Positions 9,432 to 18,246 of a stretch of 64,000 bases of DNA are shown one piece after another. Position numbers and translations under genes: made by a program. How positions within the stretch are numbered: the stretch's first letter is position 1; every line of letters begins with the position of its first letter. The stretch covers positions 124,001 to 188,000 of the forward strand of contig CAYMCO010000003.1 in assembly GCA_964388955.1 (NCBI GenBank), given 5' to 3'. Source of the stretch: CAYMCO01 sp964388955. GTDB lineage: Bacteria > Chloroflexota > Anaerolineae > Anaerolineales > E44-bin32. The notes below the pieces were generated by a model. That model was not told the DNA's origin. It worked only from the letters and a program-made list of their open reading frames with translations, and made no database searches.

Positions 9432-9720
9432 TGCCCCGTCTGCCGTGAAAGGATCGGCGGTTCGTCGGGGATCATCGGGGCGCAGCACGCTATGGTCCTG
9501 GGACGAGACCGTCAAGAGAAACCAATCGAGGCTCAAGAGGCTGATGACGGGCTATTGATAATATGCTGGGTTGCGCTTCATTCCATTGCCATGGAGCCCT
9601 CGCAAACTCAAGACTGGAGCACTATTTCAAGGAAACGAATTCCGAACCATAGCGCGGTTGCCGCGTCATGAGACAAGGCTATCGACATCGGACTAGCGAT
9701 GTCAGATCGGGAGGCCTGAA
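9432..9720 (+). other. Intergenic region between regulator and lyase gene
   Basis: About 290 bases. No hairpin with T-run and no copy of the palindrome at 8663-8686 was found. A GGGAGG ribosome site at its end serves the TTG start at 9721. A promoter for the catabolic genes is expected here but I could not identify it. Confidence 0.4.
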
Positions 9721-10590
9721 TTGAGAAACCCCAATCGATTGATGGATATGATTCTCGGCGATGCTACCGTGGTTGCTCCCGGCGTATATGATGCTCTGAC
9801 TGCTCGACTGGCAGAAGCCGCCGGCTTCAATGTCGTATATATGTCAGGAGCAGGATTGTCCTATTCTCGACTGGGAAATCCAGATCTCGGGCTAGTGACA
9901 CTATCAGAGGCCGTTCAGGCTGCGAGTCAGATCGTCGACGTAGTTGAAGTACCAGTGATTGCAGATGCTGACACGGGGTATGGGAATGCCCTCAATGTGG
10001 AAAGAACAGTGAGGGAATTCATTCGAGCTGGAGTGGCAGCGATCCAGCTCGAAGACCAGATCTTTCCGAAAAGATGCGGGCACCTATCTGGAAAGGGCCT
10101 GGTCTCTGCAGAGGAAATGTGCGGCAAAATACGCATTGCGTGTGAGACACGAGGCGACAATGACCTCATGCTCATTGCCCGCACTGATGCGAGGGATGTC
10201 TTGGGGCTGGATGAAGCTCTTCGTCGTGCGGAGCAATATCTGGCATCGGGAGCAGATACACTCTTCATTGAGTCCCCTGGCTCGATTCAAGAACTGGAGA
10301 TCGTGGCAAGGAGTTTCATGGGCGTTCCTTTGGTGGCAAACATGGTTGAGGGTGGGAGGACGCCCATTCTTTCTGCCGACAATTTGGCTGACTTGGGCTT
10401 CAAGATCATTCTGTTCCCCAATTCCCTTACCCGCTATTATTCGAAGGTGGGATTGGAGTTCTTGCAGGCGCTGAAGAACGAGGGGGGCAGCGGGTCATTC
10501 ACTAGCAGGATGCTCACTTTGGGCGAACTGAACGAACTCCTGGGAATCAGCCAATTTGAAGTTTGGCAACAGAACTACATACCAGGGTAG
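9721..10590 (+). CDS. Isocitrate lyase/PEP mutase superfamily carboxy-lyase (PrpB- or 2,3-dimethylmalate-lyase-like)
   Basis: A 289-residue TIM-barrel lyase, the length of PrpB and dimethylmalate lyase. Visible family residues: YMSGAGLSYSRLG, the metal-binding ADADTGYGN, QLEDQIFPKRCGH with the catalytic-loop KRCGH in place of the usual KKCGH, and IARTDAR. It begins at TTG with GGGAGG ahead. The family cleaves 2-methylisocitrate, 2,3-dimethylmalate or related hydroxy-acids to pyruvate (or glyoxylate/oxaloacetate) plus a monocarboxylate. The next two genes encode an aconitase-type hydratase, so a hydrate-then-cleave pathway is implied. The arrangement resembles the dml-dmdA-dmdB module known from nicotinate fermentation, but substrate is inferred only. 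Confidence 0.88.
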   Translation: MRNPNRLMDMILGDATVVAPGVYDALTARLAEAAGFNVVYMSGAGLSYSRLGNPDLGLVTLSEAVQAASQIVDVVEVPVIADADTGYGNALNVERTVREFIRAGVAAIQLEDQIFPKRCGHLSGKGLVSAEEMCGKIRIACETRGDNDLMLIARTDARDVLGLDEALRRAEQYLASGADTLFIESPGSIQELEIVARSFMGVPLVANMVEGGRTPILSADNLADLGFKIILFPNSLTRYYSKVGLEFLQALKNEGGSGSFTSRMLTLGELNELLGISQFEVWQQNYIPG

Positions 10591-10605
10591 TCGAGGGGCG
10601 GGTGC

Positions 10606-11859
10606 ATGATAGAAATGACGATAACCGAACAAGTGATTGCCAGGGCCGCATGCGTGTCGAGAGTCGCCCCCGGCGACGAAGTGTGGGCAAACGTCGATTT
10701 GGCAGTCATGAATGATTCGTCTGGCCCTAGAAGAATGGCTCCCATCCTCGACGAACTTGGAGGAGCAATCTGGGATTCAGATAGGCTTGTCCTCGTGGCA
10801 GATCATTTTGTTCCGCCCGCCAACATTCGTCATTCGGAAATCCTTCAAAAGACTCGGCAATGGGCGACTGGCCATCAAATCAAGCACTTCTATCAGTTTG
10901 AAGGAATTCTTCACACTCTTCTGCTCGAGAAACGACTCGTCAGACCAGGAATGCTCGTGGTCGGCGCTGATTCTCATACGGTCACTGCCGGAGCCCTGGG
11001 CGCCGTTGCAGTGGGGATCAGCTCGACGGAAATGGCAACGGTTCTTTCGACAGGTCAAATCTGGCTTCGTGTACCTCCGACAATCCAGATATTCCTTGAG
11101 AACTCGTTGCCCAAAGGCGTCACCGTTCGTGATGTGACATTCAAGATCCTGGGAACTCTGGGCTCGGATTTCGCCTTGTACAAGGCGATGGAGTTTCGAG
11201 GTCCAGCCTTGGGGGCATTTTCCCTTGATGATCGGGCGGTTCTCGCGAACCAATCTATAGAGATGGGAGCAAAGAACGCGGTCATTGAGCCAAACGATGA
11301 ATCCCTCGGTCGCTCGGATCTCATGAAAGGCGCTCCTGGGGGCCAAATGAGAAGGGATAGCGATCTCAACGTGGAAAAGGCCTTGAGATTCGATCTCTCC
11401 AATGTGGAACCGGCATTGGCCTGCCCACATGACGTATCCAACGTTGAGACCGTGAGAGATAGACTCGGTGAAGCGGTCGATACAGTTTATGTCGGATCCT
11501 GTGTAGGCGGAAGATTGGCCGATCTCGAAGCGGCCGCGGGGATATTGGAGGGGCGCCGTGTAAAGATCCCCACCCTGGTGGCGCCGGCAACCAAGAAGAT
11601 CATGTTGGAGGGGATGAGGCGCGGCGTGGTGCAGGCGATCGCGGCGGCTGGAGCTACCATCCTTCCTGCCGGTTGTGGTGCGTGCGCCGGTCTTCACTCG
11701 GGTGTTTTGGGCCCGAATCAACGATGTATGTCGACCGCGACTCGGAATTTTCGCGGGCGCATGGGGGATCCCTCCGCCTCGATTTTCCTCGCTTCCCCTT
11801 TCACCGTAGCCGCAACGGCATTAGAAGGTCGCATAAGTGACCCCAGGGAATATGTATGA
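10606..11859 (+). CDS. Aconitase-family hydro-lyase, large subunit (LeuC/DmdA/homoaconitase type)
   Basis: A 417-residue [4Fe-4S] hydratase large subunit. VGADSHTVTAGALGAVAVG and STEMATVL are the substrate/cluster region; the three cluster cysteines are in VGSCVGGR and in CGACAG. The size fits the two-subunit LeuC/DmdA/LysT branch and not the long aconitases. It overlaps the small subunit by four bases and follows the lyase after 15 bases. Isopropylmalate, dimethylmaleate, methyl(iso)citrate and homocitrate are all possible substrates in this branch. Neighbours argue for catabolism with the lyase. A role as homoaconitase for the lysine operon at 23569-29981 is an alternative because no other candidate lies in the window. 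Confidence 0.88.
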   Translation: MIEMTITEQVIARAACVSRVAPGDEVWANVDLAVMNDSSGPRRMAPILDELGGAIWDSDRLVLVADHFVPPANIRHSEILQKTRQWATGHQIKHFYQFEGILHTLLLEKRLVRPGMLVVGADSHTVTAGALGAVAVGISSTEMATVLSTGQIWLRVPPTIQIFLENSLPKGVTVRDVTFKILGTLGSDFALYKAMEFRGPALGAFSLDDRAVLANQSIEMGAKNAVIEPNDESLGRSDLMKGAPGGQMRRDSDLNVEKALRFDLSNVEPALACPHDVSNVETVRDRLGEAVDTVYVGSCVGGRLADLEAAAGILEGRRVKIPTLVAPATKKIMLEGMRRGVVQAIAAAGATILPAGCGACAGLHSGVLGPNQRCMSTATRNFRGRMGDPSASIFLASPFTVAATALEGRISDPREYV

Positions 11860-12380
11860 TGCAGCCAATCATTCGCGGTCGATCTTGGGTTTTCTCGTCA
11901 AACGTCTCAACTGATGAGATCCTTCCTGGTCGATACCTGGAAAGGTCGAACGAGGAGGTCGGCCGTTTCGTCATGGCTGGCCTGGATCCCTCTTTTGCGT
12001 CGCAAGTATCCTGCGGAGACTTCATCGTCGCGGGCGCCAATTTCGGCTGTGGATCGAGTCGAGAAACGGCGGCCGTAGCGATAAAGAATTGTGGGGTAGC
12101 AGCCGTGGTAGCGGTATCATTCGCGCGGATTTTCTTTCGGAACGCGATCAACATTGGGCTACCGGCCGTGGTCGTGGGAGATTCCTCTTTTGTTCGCGCC
12201 AATGATATGCTGGAGATTGATTTTGAGAATAGAACCGTCGCAAATCTGTCTTCCGGAGATGTGCGGAGCATCACCAACCTTCGGGGTATTTCCTGGCAGA
12301 TTCTCTCCGCAGGCGGAATTGTCGCATTTACCAAAGAACGGCTGGCTGAGCGCGGAAGTCGGGCTGGGAATATTGACTGA
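11856..12380 (+). CDS. Aconitase-family hydro-lyase, small subunit (LeuD/DmdB type)
   Basis: A 174-residue swivelling-domain subunit. STDEILPGRYL and the hallmark GANFGCGSSRETAAVAIKN are present, followed by FARIFFRNAINIGLP, as in LeuD/DmdB. Its ATG overlaps the stop of the large subunit in ATGATG fashion, so the two are surely coexpressed. It supplies part of the active site over the iron-sulfur cluster of the large subunit. It is the last gene of the MFS-regulator-lyase-hydratase block. Confidence 0.9.
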   Translation: MMQPIIRGRSWVFSSNVSTDEILPGRYLERSNEEVGRFVMAGLDPSFASQVSCGDFIVAGANFGCGSSRETAAVAIKNCGVAAVVAVSFARIFFRNAINIGLPAVVVGDSSFVRANDMLEIDFENRTVANLSSGDVRSITNLRGISWQILSAGGIVAFTKERLAERGSRAGNID

Positions 12381-12718
12381 CAAGGGATTGCGTGCTATGC
12401 AGTGCACATTTGTGCGACAGGCCAAATGTGTTCGACGAGAAGGGGCCTTCAACTGGATCCAGGAATCCGGATTCCTTTGCAGGGATCTGATACTTGACTT
12501 GTCAAGTGTATTTCTCATTCCAGTGGCGGCGGTAGGTGTGGGCAGGGAGTCCGACACCACTCCATATTGCCGAAATGAGCTCCGCTGTGGTGAAGGATAG
12601 AGGGCGCTGCATTCTTCGTCTCTCGTCTTGTCGGGTCTTCTTGAACGGATAGGCCCAACGGTTGAACACCAAGGCGAGAAGCTGGAGTGTGAGGTAACCA
12701 TATCAAATTGTGATCGCG
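12381..12718 (+). other. Intergenic region with a 16-base palindrome
   Basis: About 340 bases with no supported gene. The only clear structure is ACTTGAC-TT-GTCAAGT at 12492-12507, a near-perfect palindrome that could be an operator. GAGGT at about 12690 is the nearest ribosome-like site before the FAD dehydrogenase, and it is rather far from the ATG. Confidence 0.45.
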
Positions 12719-14071
12719 ATGAGCAAAGAGCAATATGACGTTCTCATTGTGGGCGCAGGCCCGGCGGGCATCTTTGCCTGCTTCGAAATGTTGGAGGCCG
12801 ACCCGAACATGAGGATCGCCCTCATCGACATGGGGCCGCGGCTGGATGAGCGGAGAGCCAATCAGGTGATGAGCGGCTTTGGCGGCGCGGGATCATTCTC
12901 CGATGGCAAACTGCATTACACGCCCAGGCTCTCCCATGAGCGGGCGCTGCACCTGATCGACGAGGAGGGCTACGTCGAGATTCTCAATTCGATCGAGGAG
13001 CGCTTCAGAGCCTGTGGCGTGGACGCCGAGTTCTACCCGCGCAACCCGGAAGAAGTCCAATCCATGGTGGAGGAGGCCGAGAGATGCGATATCGAACTGA
13101 TCGTCCGGCGGGCCCAGCATGTGGGGACGGATAAACTGCGCCAGGTCCTCCAGCGCTTCCAGGATGATCTGTTGGGGAGAGGTGTGGATCTGCTCGATAG
13201 AACGATGGTGAAGGATGTCCTGATCACGAATGGCGCCTCCGTAGGCGTGGTGGATGTCGAAGGGAACCGCTTCTACGGAAGAAGAGTGCTGCTTGCACCC
13301 GGGCGCATCAGCGCCAAGTGGCTCCAGGAGCTGGCGGATCGACATGGCATCCAGTATGAATACGGGATGGTCGAGGTCGGCGTAAGAGCGGAATTCCCGG
13401 AATCGGTCATGAAGCGCTACGCAGAGGCGCTGTACGAAATCGTGCTGAAAGTCCGCACGCGAACCTATGATGACATCATCCGCACGTTCTGCACCTGTCC
13501 GAATGGGTATGTGGCCGTGGAGGACTATCGCGGCTATGTCTGCGTGAACGGACACTCGCACTCCACCCATCGTGGGGAAAACTCCAACTTCGCCCTGGTG
13601 TGCGAGGTCAACCTGACCGAGCCGGTTGAAAACTCGATGGCCTACGCCGAGTCCATCGCCAAACTGGCCACGACTATTGGGGGAGGCAAGCCCATTCTGC
13701 AGCGGTTGGCCGACCTGCGCAAGGGGAGACGGAGCACCTGGTCGAGGCTGAGCAAGTCCATTGTGAAGCCCAGCCTGAGGGATGTGACCCCCGGGGATAT
13801 CTCCATGGCGTTGCCGCACCGGATTGTCACCGACGTGCTGGAGGGCTTTGAGAAGTTGGACGAAGTGATGCCGGGCATTAACTCCGGATCGACGCTTCTC
13901 TACGCGCCAGAGGTGAAATTCCGCTCGTCTCGCATCAAGACGGATGGGGGCTTGCAGACGGATCTATCTGGCCTTCATGTCGCCGGAGACGCGGCGGGGG
14001 TCTCCGGATCGATCACCGGGGCGGCGGCCACCGGGATCATGGCTGCCAGGGGTATGCTGCGGGATCTGTGA
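12719..14071 (+). CDS. FAD-dependent dehydrogenase (COG2509-like)
   Basis: A 450-residue flavoprotein. The N-terminal dinucleotide fold DVLIVGAGPAGIFACFEM starts at about residue 6, and the C-terminal FAD-closing segment is GLHVAGDAAGVSGSITGAAATGI. In between is FGGAGSFSDGKLHY, a feature of the uncharacterised FAD dehydrogenase group related to YtfP/NAD(P)-utilising oxidoreductases. GTG at 12710 in frame would add three residues. The reaction is unknown. The next gene on the strand is the GcvT-GlyA fusion, but 400 bases separate them, so joint function in amine or one-carbon oxidation is only a possibility. Confidence 0.82.
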   Translation: MSKEQYDVLIVGAGPAGIFACFEMLEADPNMRIALIDMGPRLDERRANQVMSGFGGAGSFSDGKLHYTPRLSHERALHLIDEEGYVEILNSIEERFRACGVDAEFYPRNPEEVQSMVEEAERCDIELIVRRAQHVGTDKLRQVLQRFQDDLLGRGVDLLDRTMVKDVLITNGASVGVVDVEGNRFYGRRVLLAPGRISAKWLQELADRHGIQYEYGMVEVGVRAEFPESVMKRYAEALYEIVLKVRTRTYDDIIRTFCTCPNGYVAVEDYRGYVCVNGHSHSTHRGENSNFALVCEVNLTEPVENSMAYAESIAKLATTIGGGKPILQRLADLRKGRRSTWSRLSKSIVKPSLRDVTPGDISMALPHRIVTDVLEGFEKLDEVMPGINSGSTLLYAPEVKFRSSRIKTDGGLQTDLSGLHVAGDAAGVSGSITGAAATGIMAARGMLRDL

Positions 14072-14474
14072 GAGCCGGCCCCACTGGGCGCATACAGATG
14101 TGGTTGGGCCGCGCTGCTTGGATTTGGGCCCGATCTCGGATTGCGAGCCGGTTTGGGGTCCCTTTCCAGGCCTCCGCAGCGGATGCATCGGCACGCAACC
14201 CAACCCCTTCATCCAAGCCCGGGAATGGGGCCCCGTGTGGTCTTCTCCGCGCCATGCCCTCTGACCATAGCTAGCGTGTAGAAACCCGGGAGATCGTCGA
14301 TCCCTCCTGGGCAACGATTCCAAACCCCGGGCAGGGGGGTTCCGGCTTCGGTGGTGAGAGACTCCAGCGTGGGCGAGCCCTGATCATGAGGATGCGACAC
14401 AACCAACGCCCGGTCGGCGGGTTAAGCATGTCTGAAAGGGGAAGCGGCCCAGAGGGGCCGACCGAGGAAGGAAT
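14072..14474 (+). other. Intergenic/leader region before the GcvT-GlyA fusion
   Basis: About 400 bases with no supported gene. Near the end, GGTCGG (14413 region) and CCGACC (just before the ribosome site GAGGAAGG) can pair, with an inner GGCCC/GGGCC hairpin, so the mRNA leader may be folded. I compared it by eye with the glycine and tetrahydrofolate riboswitch consensus and saw neither. Promoter position is unknown. Confidence 0.4.
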
Positions 14475-17126
14475 ATGGACGCACCGCAGCGAACACCGCT
14501 CTATCCACGCCACATCAGGTTGAATGCGAAGATGGTCGAGTTCGGCGGCTGGGAGATGCCGCTGCACTATCCCGACGGGATCATCCACGAACATCTCTGG
14601 ACCCGCAAGAAAGCCGGTCTCTTTGACGTCTCTCACATGGGGCGCTTTGTGTTTGGGGGGCGGGGCGCGCGAGACTTCCTGCAGCATGTCCTCACCAACA
14701 ATGTGGACGCGCTCAACACAACAGACCGCGGCGCACAGTACACAATTCTTCCCAATGATTGTGGGGGCGCGGTGGACGACGCCTACCTGTACCGCTTTCG
14801 GGAGGATGAATATCTGCTGGTGGTGAACGCGGCAAACCGGCTCAAGGACTGGGCGCATATCCAGGAGCGCATCGCTCTCTTTCAGGATGTTGCCGTCGAG
14901 GATCGCACGCGCGATATCGCCATGCTGGCGCTCCAGGGCCCAGATTCACGCCGGATCATAAAGCAGGTGGTCCGGGAGGGCCGCCTGCCCGAACCGCGGC
15001 GAAACGCGGTGAGCATTGTCTCGATCGCAGACGTTGAGGTGCAGATCGCTCGAACCGGCTACACCGGCGAGCCGCTGTGCTTTGAACTGTTCGTCCCTGC
15101 AGACTCGAGCCCCGTTCTGTGGGATCTGCTGATGGATCTCGGAGCGTGCCCGGTCGGGCTCGGCGCCCGAGATACCCTGCGCCTGGAGGCGGGACTGCCG
15201 CTGTATGGACACGAATTCGGCGTGGATGCGGAAGGCGAGGAAATCCCGGTCCTGGCCTGCCCCATCGCGAGATACGCAGTGAGTTTCAGCCCGAGGAAAG
15301 GTGACTTTGTTGGCCGCGATCCGCTGCAGGTGCAGTTCGAGGCCCTGTCCAGCATCATTGCTCAAGACTATTCCCGCATGTCGGATCTTCCCAGGAGGAT
15401 CCAGCCGGTCGCAGTGGTGGGACGTGGTGTCGCCCGCCAGGGGACTCCCGTCTTCCGGGAGGATCGCTGCGTGGGGTACGTGACCAGCGGAACGATGATT
15501 CCCTACTGGGTCCAGGTGGGTGAGGGGCTTGGCGGATCTTTCTCGACCGAGCGGGAGACCCGGAGCATATGCCAGGCCTACATGGACAGCCAGTTGCAGG
15601 TGGGAGACGATGTTTATCTGGAAATCCGGGGCAGGCGGGTGGCGGCTGCGGTGGTCGAATCGCACCTGCGGGGCAACGCGCCGCCGTACGCACGACCGAT
15701 CATATCCGGGTATCAACCCGCCGTGTGGAGACCGGGCGGGAAGGACGTGAATGAGGCGGCCGGCTGGCTGCTGGCGGAAGCCATGGAGAACACCCAGTGG
15801 CGCCAGGCTGAGTGTATCAACCTGATCCCCTCGGAGATGACAGCTTCCCGGATGGTCCGCCTGCTGTCCGTCATGGATCCCGCCTTTCGCTATGCGGAGC
15901 ATCGGAAGTCCAGTGCCTTCTACGACACCGAGGTCTTCTACTATCAGGGGACCGATTTCATCGCCGAGGTGGAGCATCGGCTGCGCGCTGAAATGATGCG
16001 CTATCTTGGGTGCAATGAGGTGGAGGTCCGGGTGACCAGCGGCCAAATGGCCAATGCAGCGGTGTTCAGTGGGATGGTCAGCTATGTCAACAGGCTGGAT
16101 CGCAGGAGGGAGCCCAGGCGCATGCGGTGTGTCATGAACCACAACCTGGGGAAAGGGGGGCACCTCAGCGCCCAGCCGATGGGGGCGTTGCGTGACTTCG
16201 TGGCGAGGGATCCGGTCACGGAGCGTTCTGCGGTGGTGAACTTCCCCGTGCTGGTCGAAAACCCATATCGGGTAGACTTGCAGGCCGCATTTCGACTGAT
16301 CGAACAATACCGACCTGAGCTCATCATCCTGGGCAAGAGCATGGTGCTGCACAAGGAGCCGGTGGCGGAGATCCGAGCGTTTCTCGACTCCGCCGGCATC
16401 GAGTCGATCCTGATGTATGACATGGCACATGTGCTGGGCCTGGTGGGTCCCCATTTTCAGCAGCCGTTCGAAGAGGGTGTGGATATAGTGACCGGTTCGA
16501 CCCACAAGACCTTCTTTGGCACACAGAGAGGGGTCATTGGGTGCGACTACGAGGAAGGGGAGGCGAATTGGGCGCTGTGGGAGGCGATCGTGCGCCGGTG
16601 TTTCCCGGGCTCCCTTTCCAACCATCATCTGGGAACGATGTTGGGTTTGCTCATGGCCGCGTATGAGATGAATCACTTCAAAGATGAGTACCAGCCGAAG
16701 GTGATCGCCAACGCTAAGGCGTTCGCCCGCAGCCTGAAAGATGCGGGTCTGGCTGTGGCTGGGGACCCGGGGATCGACTTCACAGAGACGCACCAGGTGA
16801 TCGTGAAAGTGGGGTATGCGCGCGGGCCGGAGATGGCCGGACGTCTGGAGGCGAACAACATCATCTGCAACTTCCAGGCCGCTCCGGATGAGGAGGGTTT
16901 CACCGCTTCCGGCGCCCTTCGATTGGGGGTCGCGGAGATGACCCGCTTCGGCTTCGGCGCGGAAGAGTTCCGGGAGTTGGCAGGATTGATGGCGGATGCG
17001 ATTCTGCACGATGCCCCGGTGAGAGAGAAGGTTGTCGGGTTGAGAGAGGGGTTTCGGGATCTCAGGTATTGCTTCAGTGAAGCCCAGTTGGAGGACAAGG
17101 TCGCCCAACTGCAGGGATTGATCTAG
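14475..17126 (+). CDS. GcvT aminomethyltransferase-serine hydroxymethyltransferase (GlyA) fusion
   Basis: An 883-residue protein with two folate enzymes in one frame. Residues 1 to about 415 are GcvT-like: FDVSHMGRF, GGAVDDAYLYR with the folate-side Asp at 101-102, ARTGYTGEP and VGLGARDTLRLEAGLPLYG. From about 425 to the end it is PLP-dependent SHMT-like: INLIPSEMTASRM, TSGQMANAAVF, YDMAHVLGLVG and the Schiff-base Lys 678 in STHKTFFGTQRG. The SHMT part departs from the canonical YAEGYPGKRYYGG and HKTLRGPRGG blocks, so its substrate may differ. No stop or frameshift separates the halves, and the ribosome site GAGGAAGG is strong. Methylene-tetrahydrofolate made or used by the first half could be passed to the second. 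Confidence 0.9.
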   Translation: MDAPQRTPLYPRHIRLNAKMVEFGGWEMPLHYPDGIIHEHLWTRKKAGLFDVSHMGRFVFGGRGARDFLQHVLTNNVDALNTTDRGAQYTILPNDCGGAVDDAYLYRFREDEYLLVVNAANRLKDWAHIQERIALFQDVAVEDRTRDIAMLALQGPDSRRIIKQVVREGRLPEPRRNAVSIVSIADVEVQIARTGYTGEPLCFELFVPADSSPVLWDLLMDLGACPVGLGARDTLRLEAGLPLYGHEFGVDAEGEEIPVLACPIARYAVSFSPRKGDFVGRDPLQVQFEALSSIIAQDYSRMSDLPRRIQPVAVVGRGVARQGTPVFREDRCVGYVTSGTMIPYWVQVGEGLGGSFSTERETRSICQAYMDSQLQVGDDVYLEIRGRRVAAAVVESHLRGNAPPYARPIISGYQPAVWRPGGKDVNEAAGWLLAEAMENTQWRQAECINLIPSEMTASRMVRLLSVMDPAFRYAEHRKSSAFYDTEVFYYQGTDFIAEVEHRLRAEMMRYLGCNEVEVRVTSGQMANAAVFSGMVSYVNRLDRRREPRRMRCVMNHNLGKGGHLSAQPMGALRDFVARDPVTERSAVVNFPVLVENPYRVDLQAAFRLIEQYRPELIILGKSMVLHKEPVAEIRAFLDSAGIESILMYDMAHVLGLVGPHFQQPFEEGVDIVTGSTHKTFFGTQRGVIGCDYEEGEANWALWEAIVRRCFPGSLSNHHLGTMLGLLMAAYEMNHFKDEYQPKVIANAKAFARSLKDAGLAVAGDPGIDFTETHQVIVKVGYARGPEMAGRLEANNIICNFQAAPDEEGFTASGALRLGVAEMTRFGFGAEEFRELAGLMADAILHDAPVREKVVGLREGFRDLRYCFSEAQLEDKVAQLQGLI

Positions 17127-17203
17127 GAGAAATCAAGAAGCGCTCTGCGGCCATATTGTCGGGAGACGGATGGGTGGCGAAGCCGCCAATCACCCGCAGA
17201 CCA

Positions 17204-17460
17204 ATACGGGACTCATTTCACGAGGCAGAAGCTCGCGCCCCGTGTTTACGGCGTCACTGATGATGGGGAAGTGGTGACTGTAATCCGTTGCCGCCGTGAA
17301 TAAGCGGCCCTGATCGCGGCCGATGAGTTGGCCAGCCTGAGCGAAACTGCGCATCCTCTCCGACTTCTTGCGAATGCATCCCGGCTTTTCACGGCTCCTG
17401 GCCGGGCGCTCAGAGGTGAGGGTGAAGCAATGGCCGTGGAGGACCTCGCCGTGAAAGTTG
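17204..17460 (+). pseudogene. yefM: Decayed YefM/Phd-family antitoxin
   Basis: Conceptual translation in two frames rebuilds a YefM-like antitoxin. The first piece (17204-17239) reads IRDSFHEAEARA, where YefM proteins start with Met and a T-EARA motif; the expected ATG is ATA. The frame then shifts near 17240-17244 and continues as VYGVTDDGEVVTVIRCRRE, a TAA stop at 17301-17303, and AALIAADELASLSETAHPLR, the dimerisation/toxin-binding style tail. The lost start, frameshift and stop together mean no functional antitoxin is made here. It lies directly before the YoeB-like frame, the usual order for this toxin-antitoxin pair. Confidence 0.65.
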
Positions 17461-17754
17461 GTCTTGACGCCCAGGGCCCGGGAGGCGGGCTTTCAACCCG
17501 AGTTCCTTGAGGATCTGAAGTACTGGGTCAAGCACGATAGAAAGACCGCGCTCCGGGCGATTTCTCTGGTGGAGGCCGTATCGGGCGATCCATCCAAGGG
17601 GATTGGAAAGCCCGAATCACTGAAGCATCCGGCCGCCGGCGCATGGTCCCGCCGGATCACTCGGGAACGTTGGCTCGTCTACCCCGTGCGTGAAGAGCGG
17701 GTTGATCTTCTCCAGGCTCGCTACCACTCCATTCATGGGATTCTGTGGAAGTGA
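17458..17754 (+). CDS. yoeB: YoeB/Txe-family toxin homologue, possibly not expressed
   Basis: A 98-residue open frame matching YoeB-type ribosome-dependent mRNA interferases: FLEDLKYWVKHDRKTALRAI, DPSKGIGKPESLKHPA, AWSRRITRERWLVYPVR and the end LLQARYHSIHG. The conserved RRIT-E-LVY core and the C-terminal RYH are kept. The frame begins with TTG (17458 or 17464) right after an in-frame TGA, with no ATG and no good ribosome site, and there are extra residues after the usual RYHY end. With the antitoxin broken, silence of this gene through start-codon loss would be expected. Confidence 0.75.
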   Translation: MVLTPRAREAGFQPEFLEDLKYWVKHDRKTALRAISLVEAVSGDPSKGIGKPESLKHPAAGAWSRRITRERWLVYPVREERVDLLQARYHSIHGILWK

Positions 17755-18246
17755 TTTCGACGAACGTGGGAGCAGCCACAGGTGCAGGGGCTGGCCCTGC
17801 ATCAAGTGCCCCCGTTAACACGTACCAAGAGAGGAATGGAAGTCGCCCCCAGACATACGCTCTCCGGGCGGCGCGCCAATCAGAGGATCATAGTTCCTTG
17901 GCGTTCGGTTGGGGGGTGGCATCCCTGACCTACGAAATTGATATAGGGGAAGAAGGCCCGATCTGTCCGACTGTTGGTGGAAGAAACGCTTAACACCGCG
18001 CTCAAGAACGCGGCGCCAAGGAGGCAATCCTCTCCATAAGCTTCGCACGTCATCCCTGCTTTGGTGAAAGGTTGCATGGGGGAGCCTCGGATCCAAGAAC
18101 TGGCGAATCCCGACAGACCGCCGGGATGATGGCTCGACTGGTCAAGAGAGCCATTCTTCCAGCCGGAAGGTTTGAGAGATTGGTTCAAGAAAGGCATTGT
18201 CGCCGATGGCCCCATCCGCCGGAGGAGGGCGGCCAGCCGGGATGGC
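17755..18246 (+). other. Intergenic region between toxin frame and argJ
   Basis: About 490 bases between a plus-strand toxin frame and the 3' end of the minus-strand arginine operon. I saw no gene, no recognisable terminator for argJ and no repeat. Open frames here lack family resemblance. Confidence 0.45.

Noticed and set aside
14410..14460. Resemblance to the SRP RNA apical region (GGAAGC with GGCCC nearby)
   Set aside because: Only a few bases agree, and the long closing helix of SRP RNA is absent.
14072..14474. Glycine or tetrahydrofolate riboswitch before the GcvT-GlyA fusion
   Set aside because: Key consensus stretches are missing; only generic hairpins are visible.
14946..17108. A 720-codon open frame on the minus strand
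   Set aside because: It is the antisense shadow of the GcvT-GlyA fusion. It has no family motifs and its composition (His, Arg, Pro, Leu-rich) is typical of reverse translation of a GC-rich gene.
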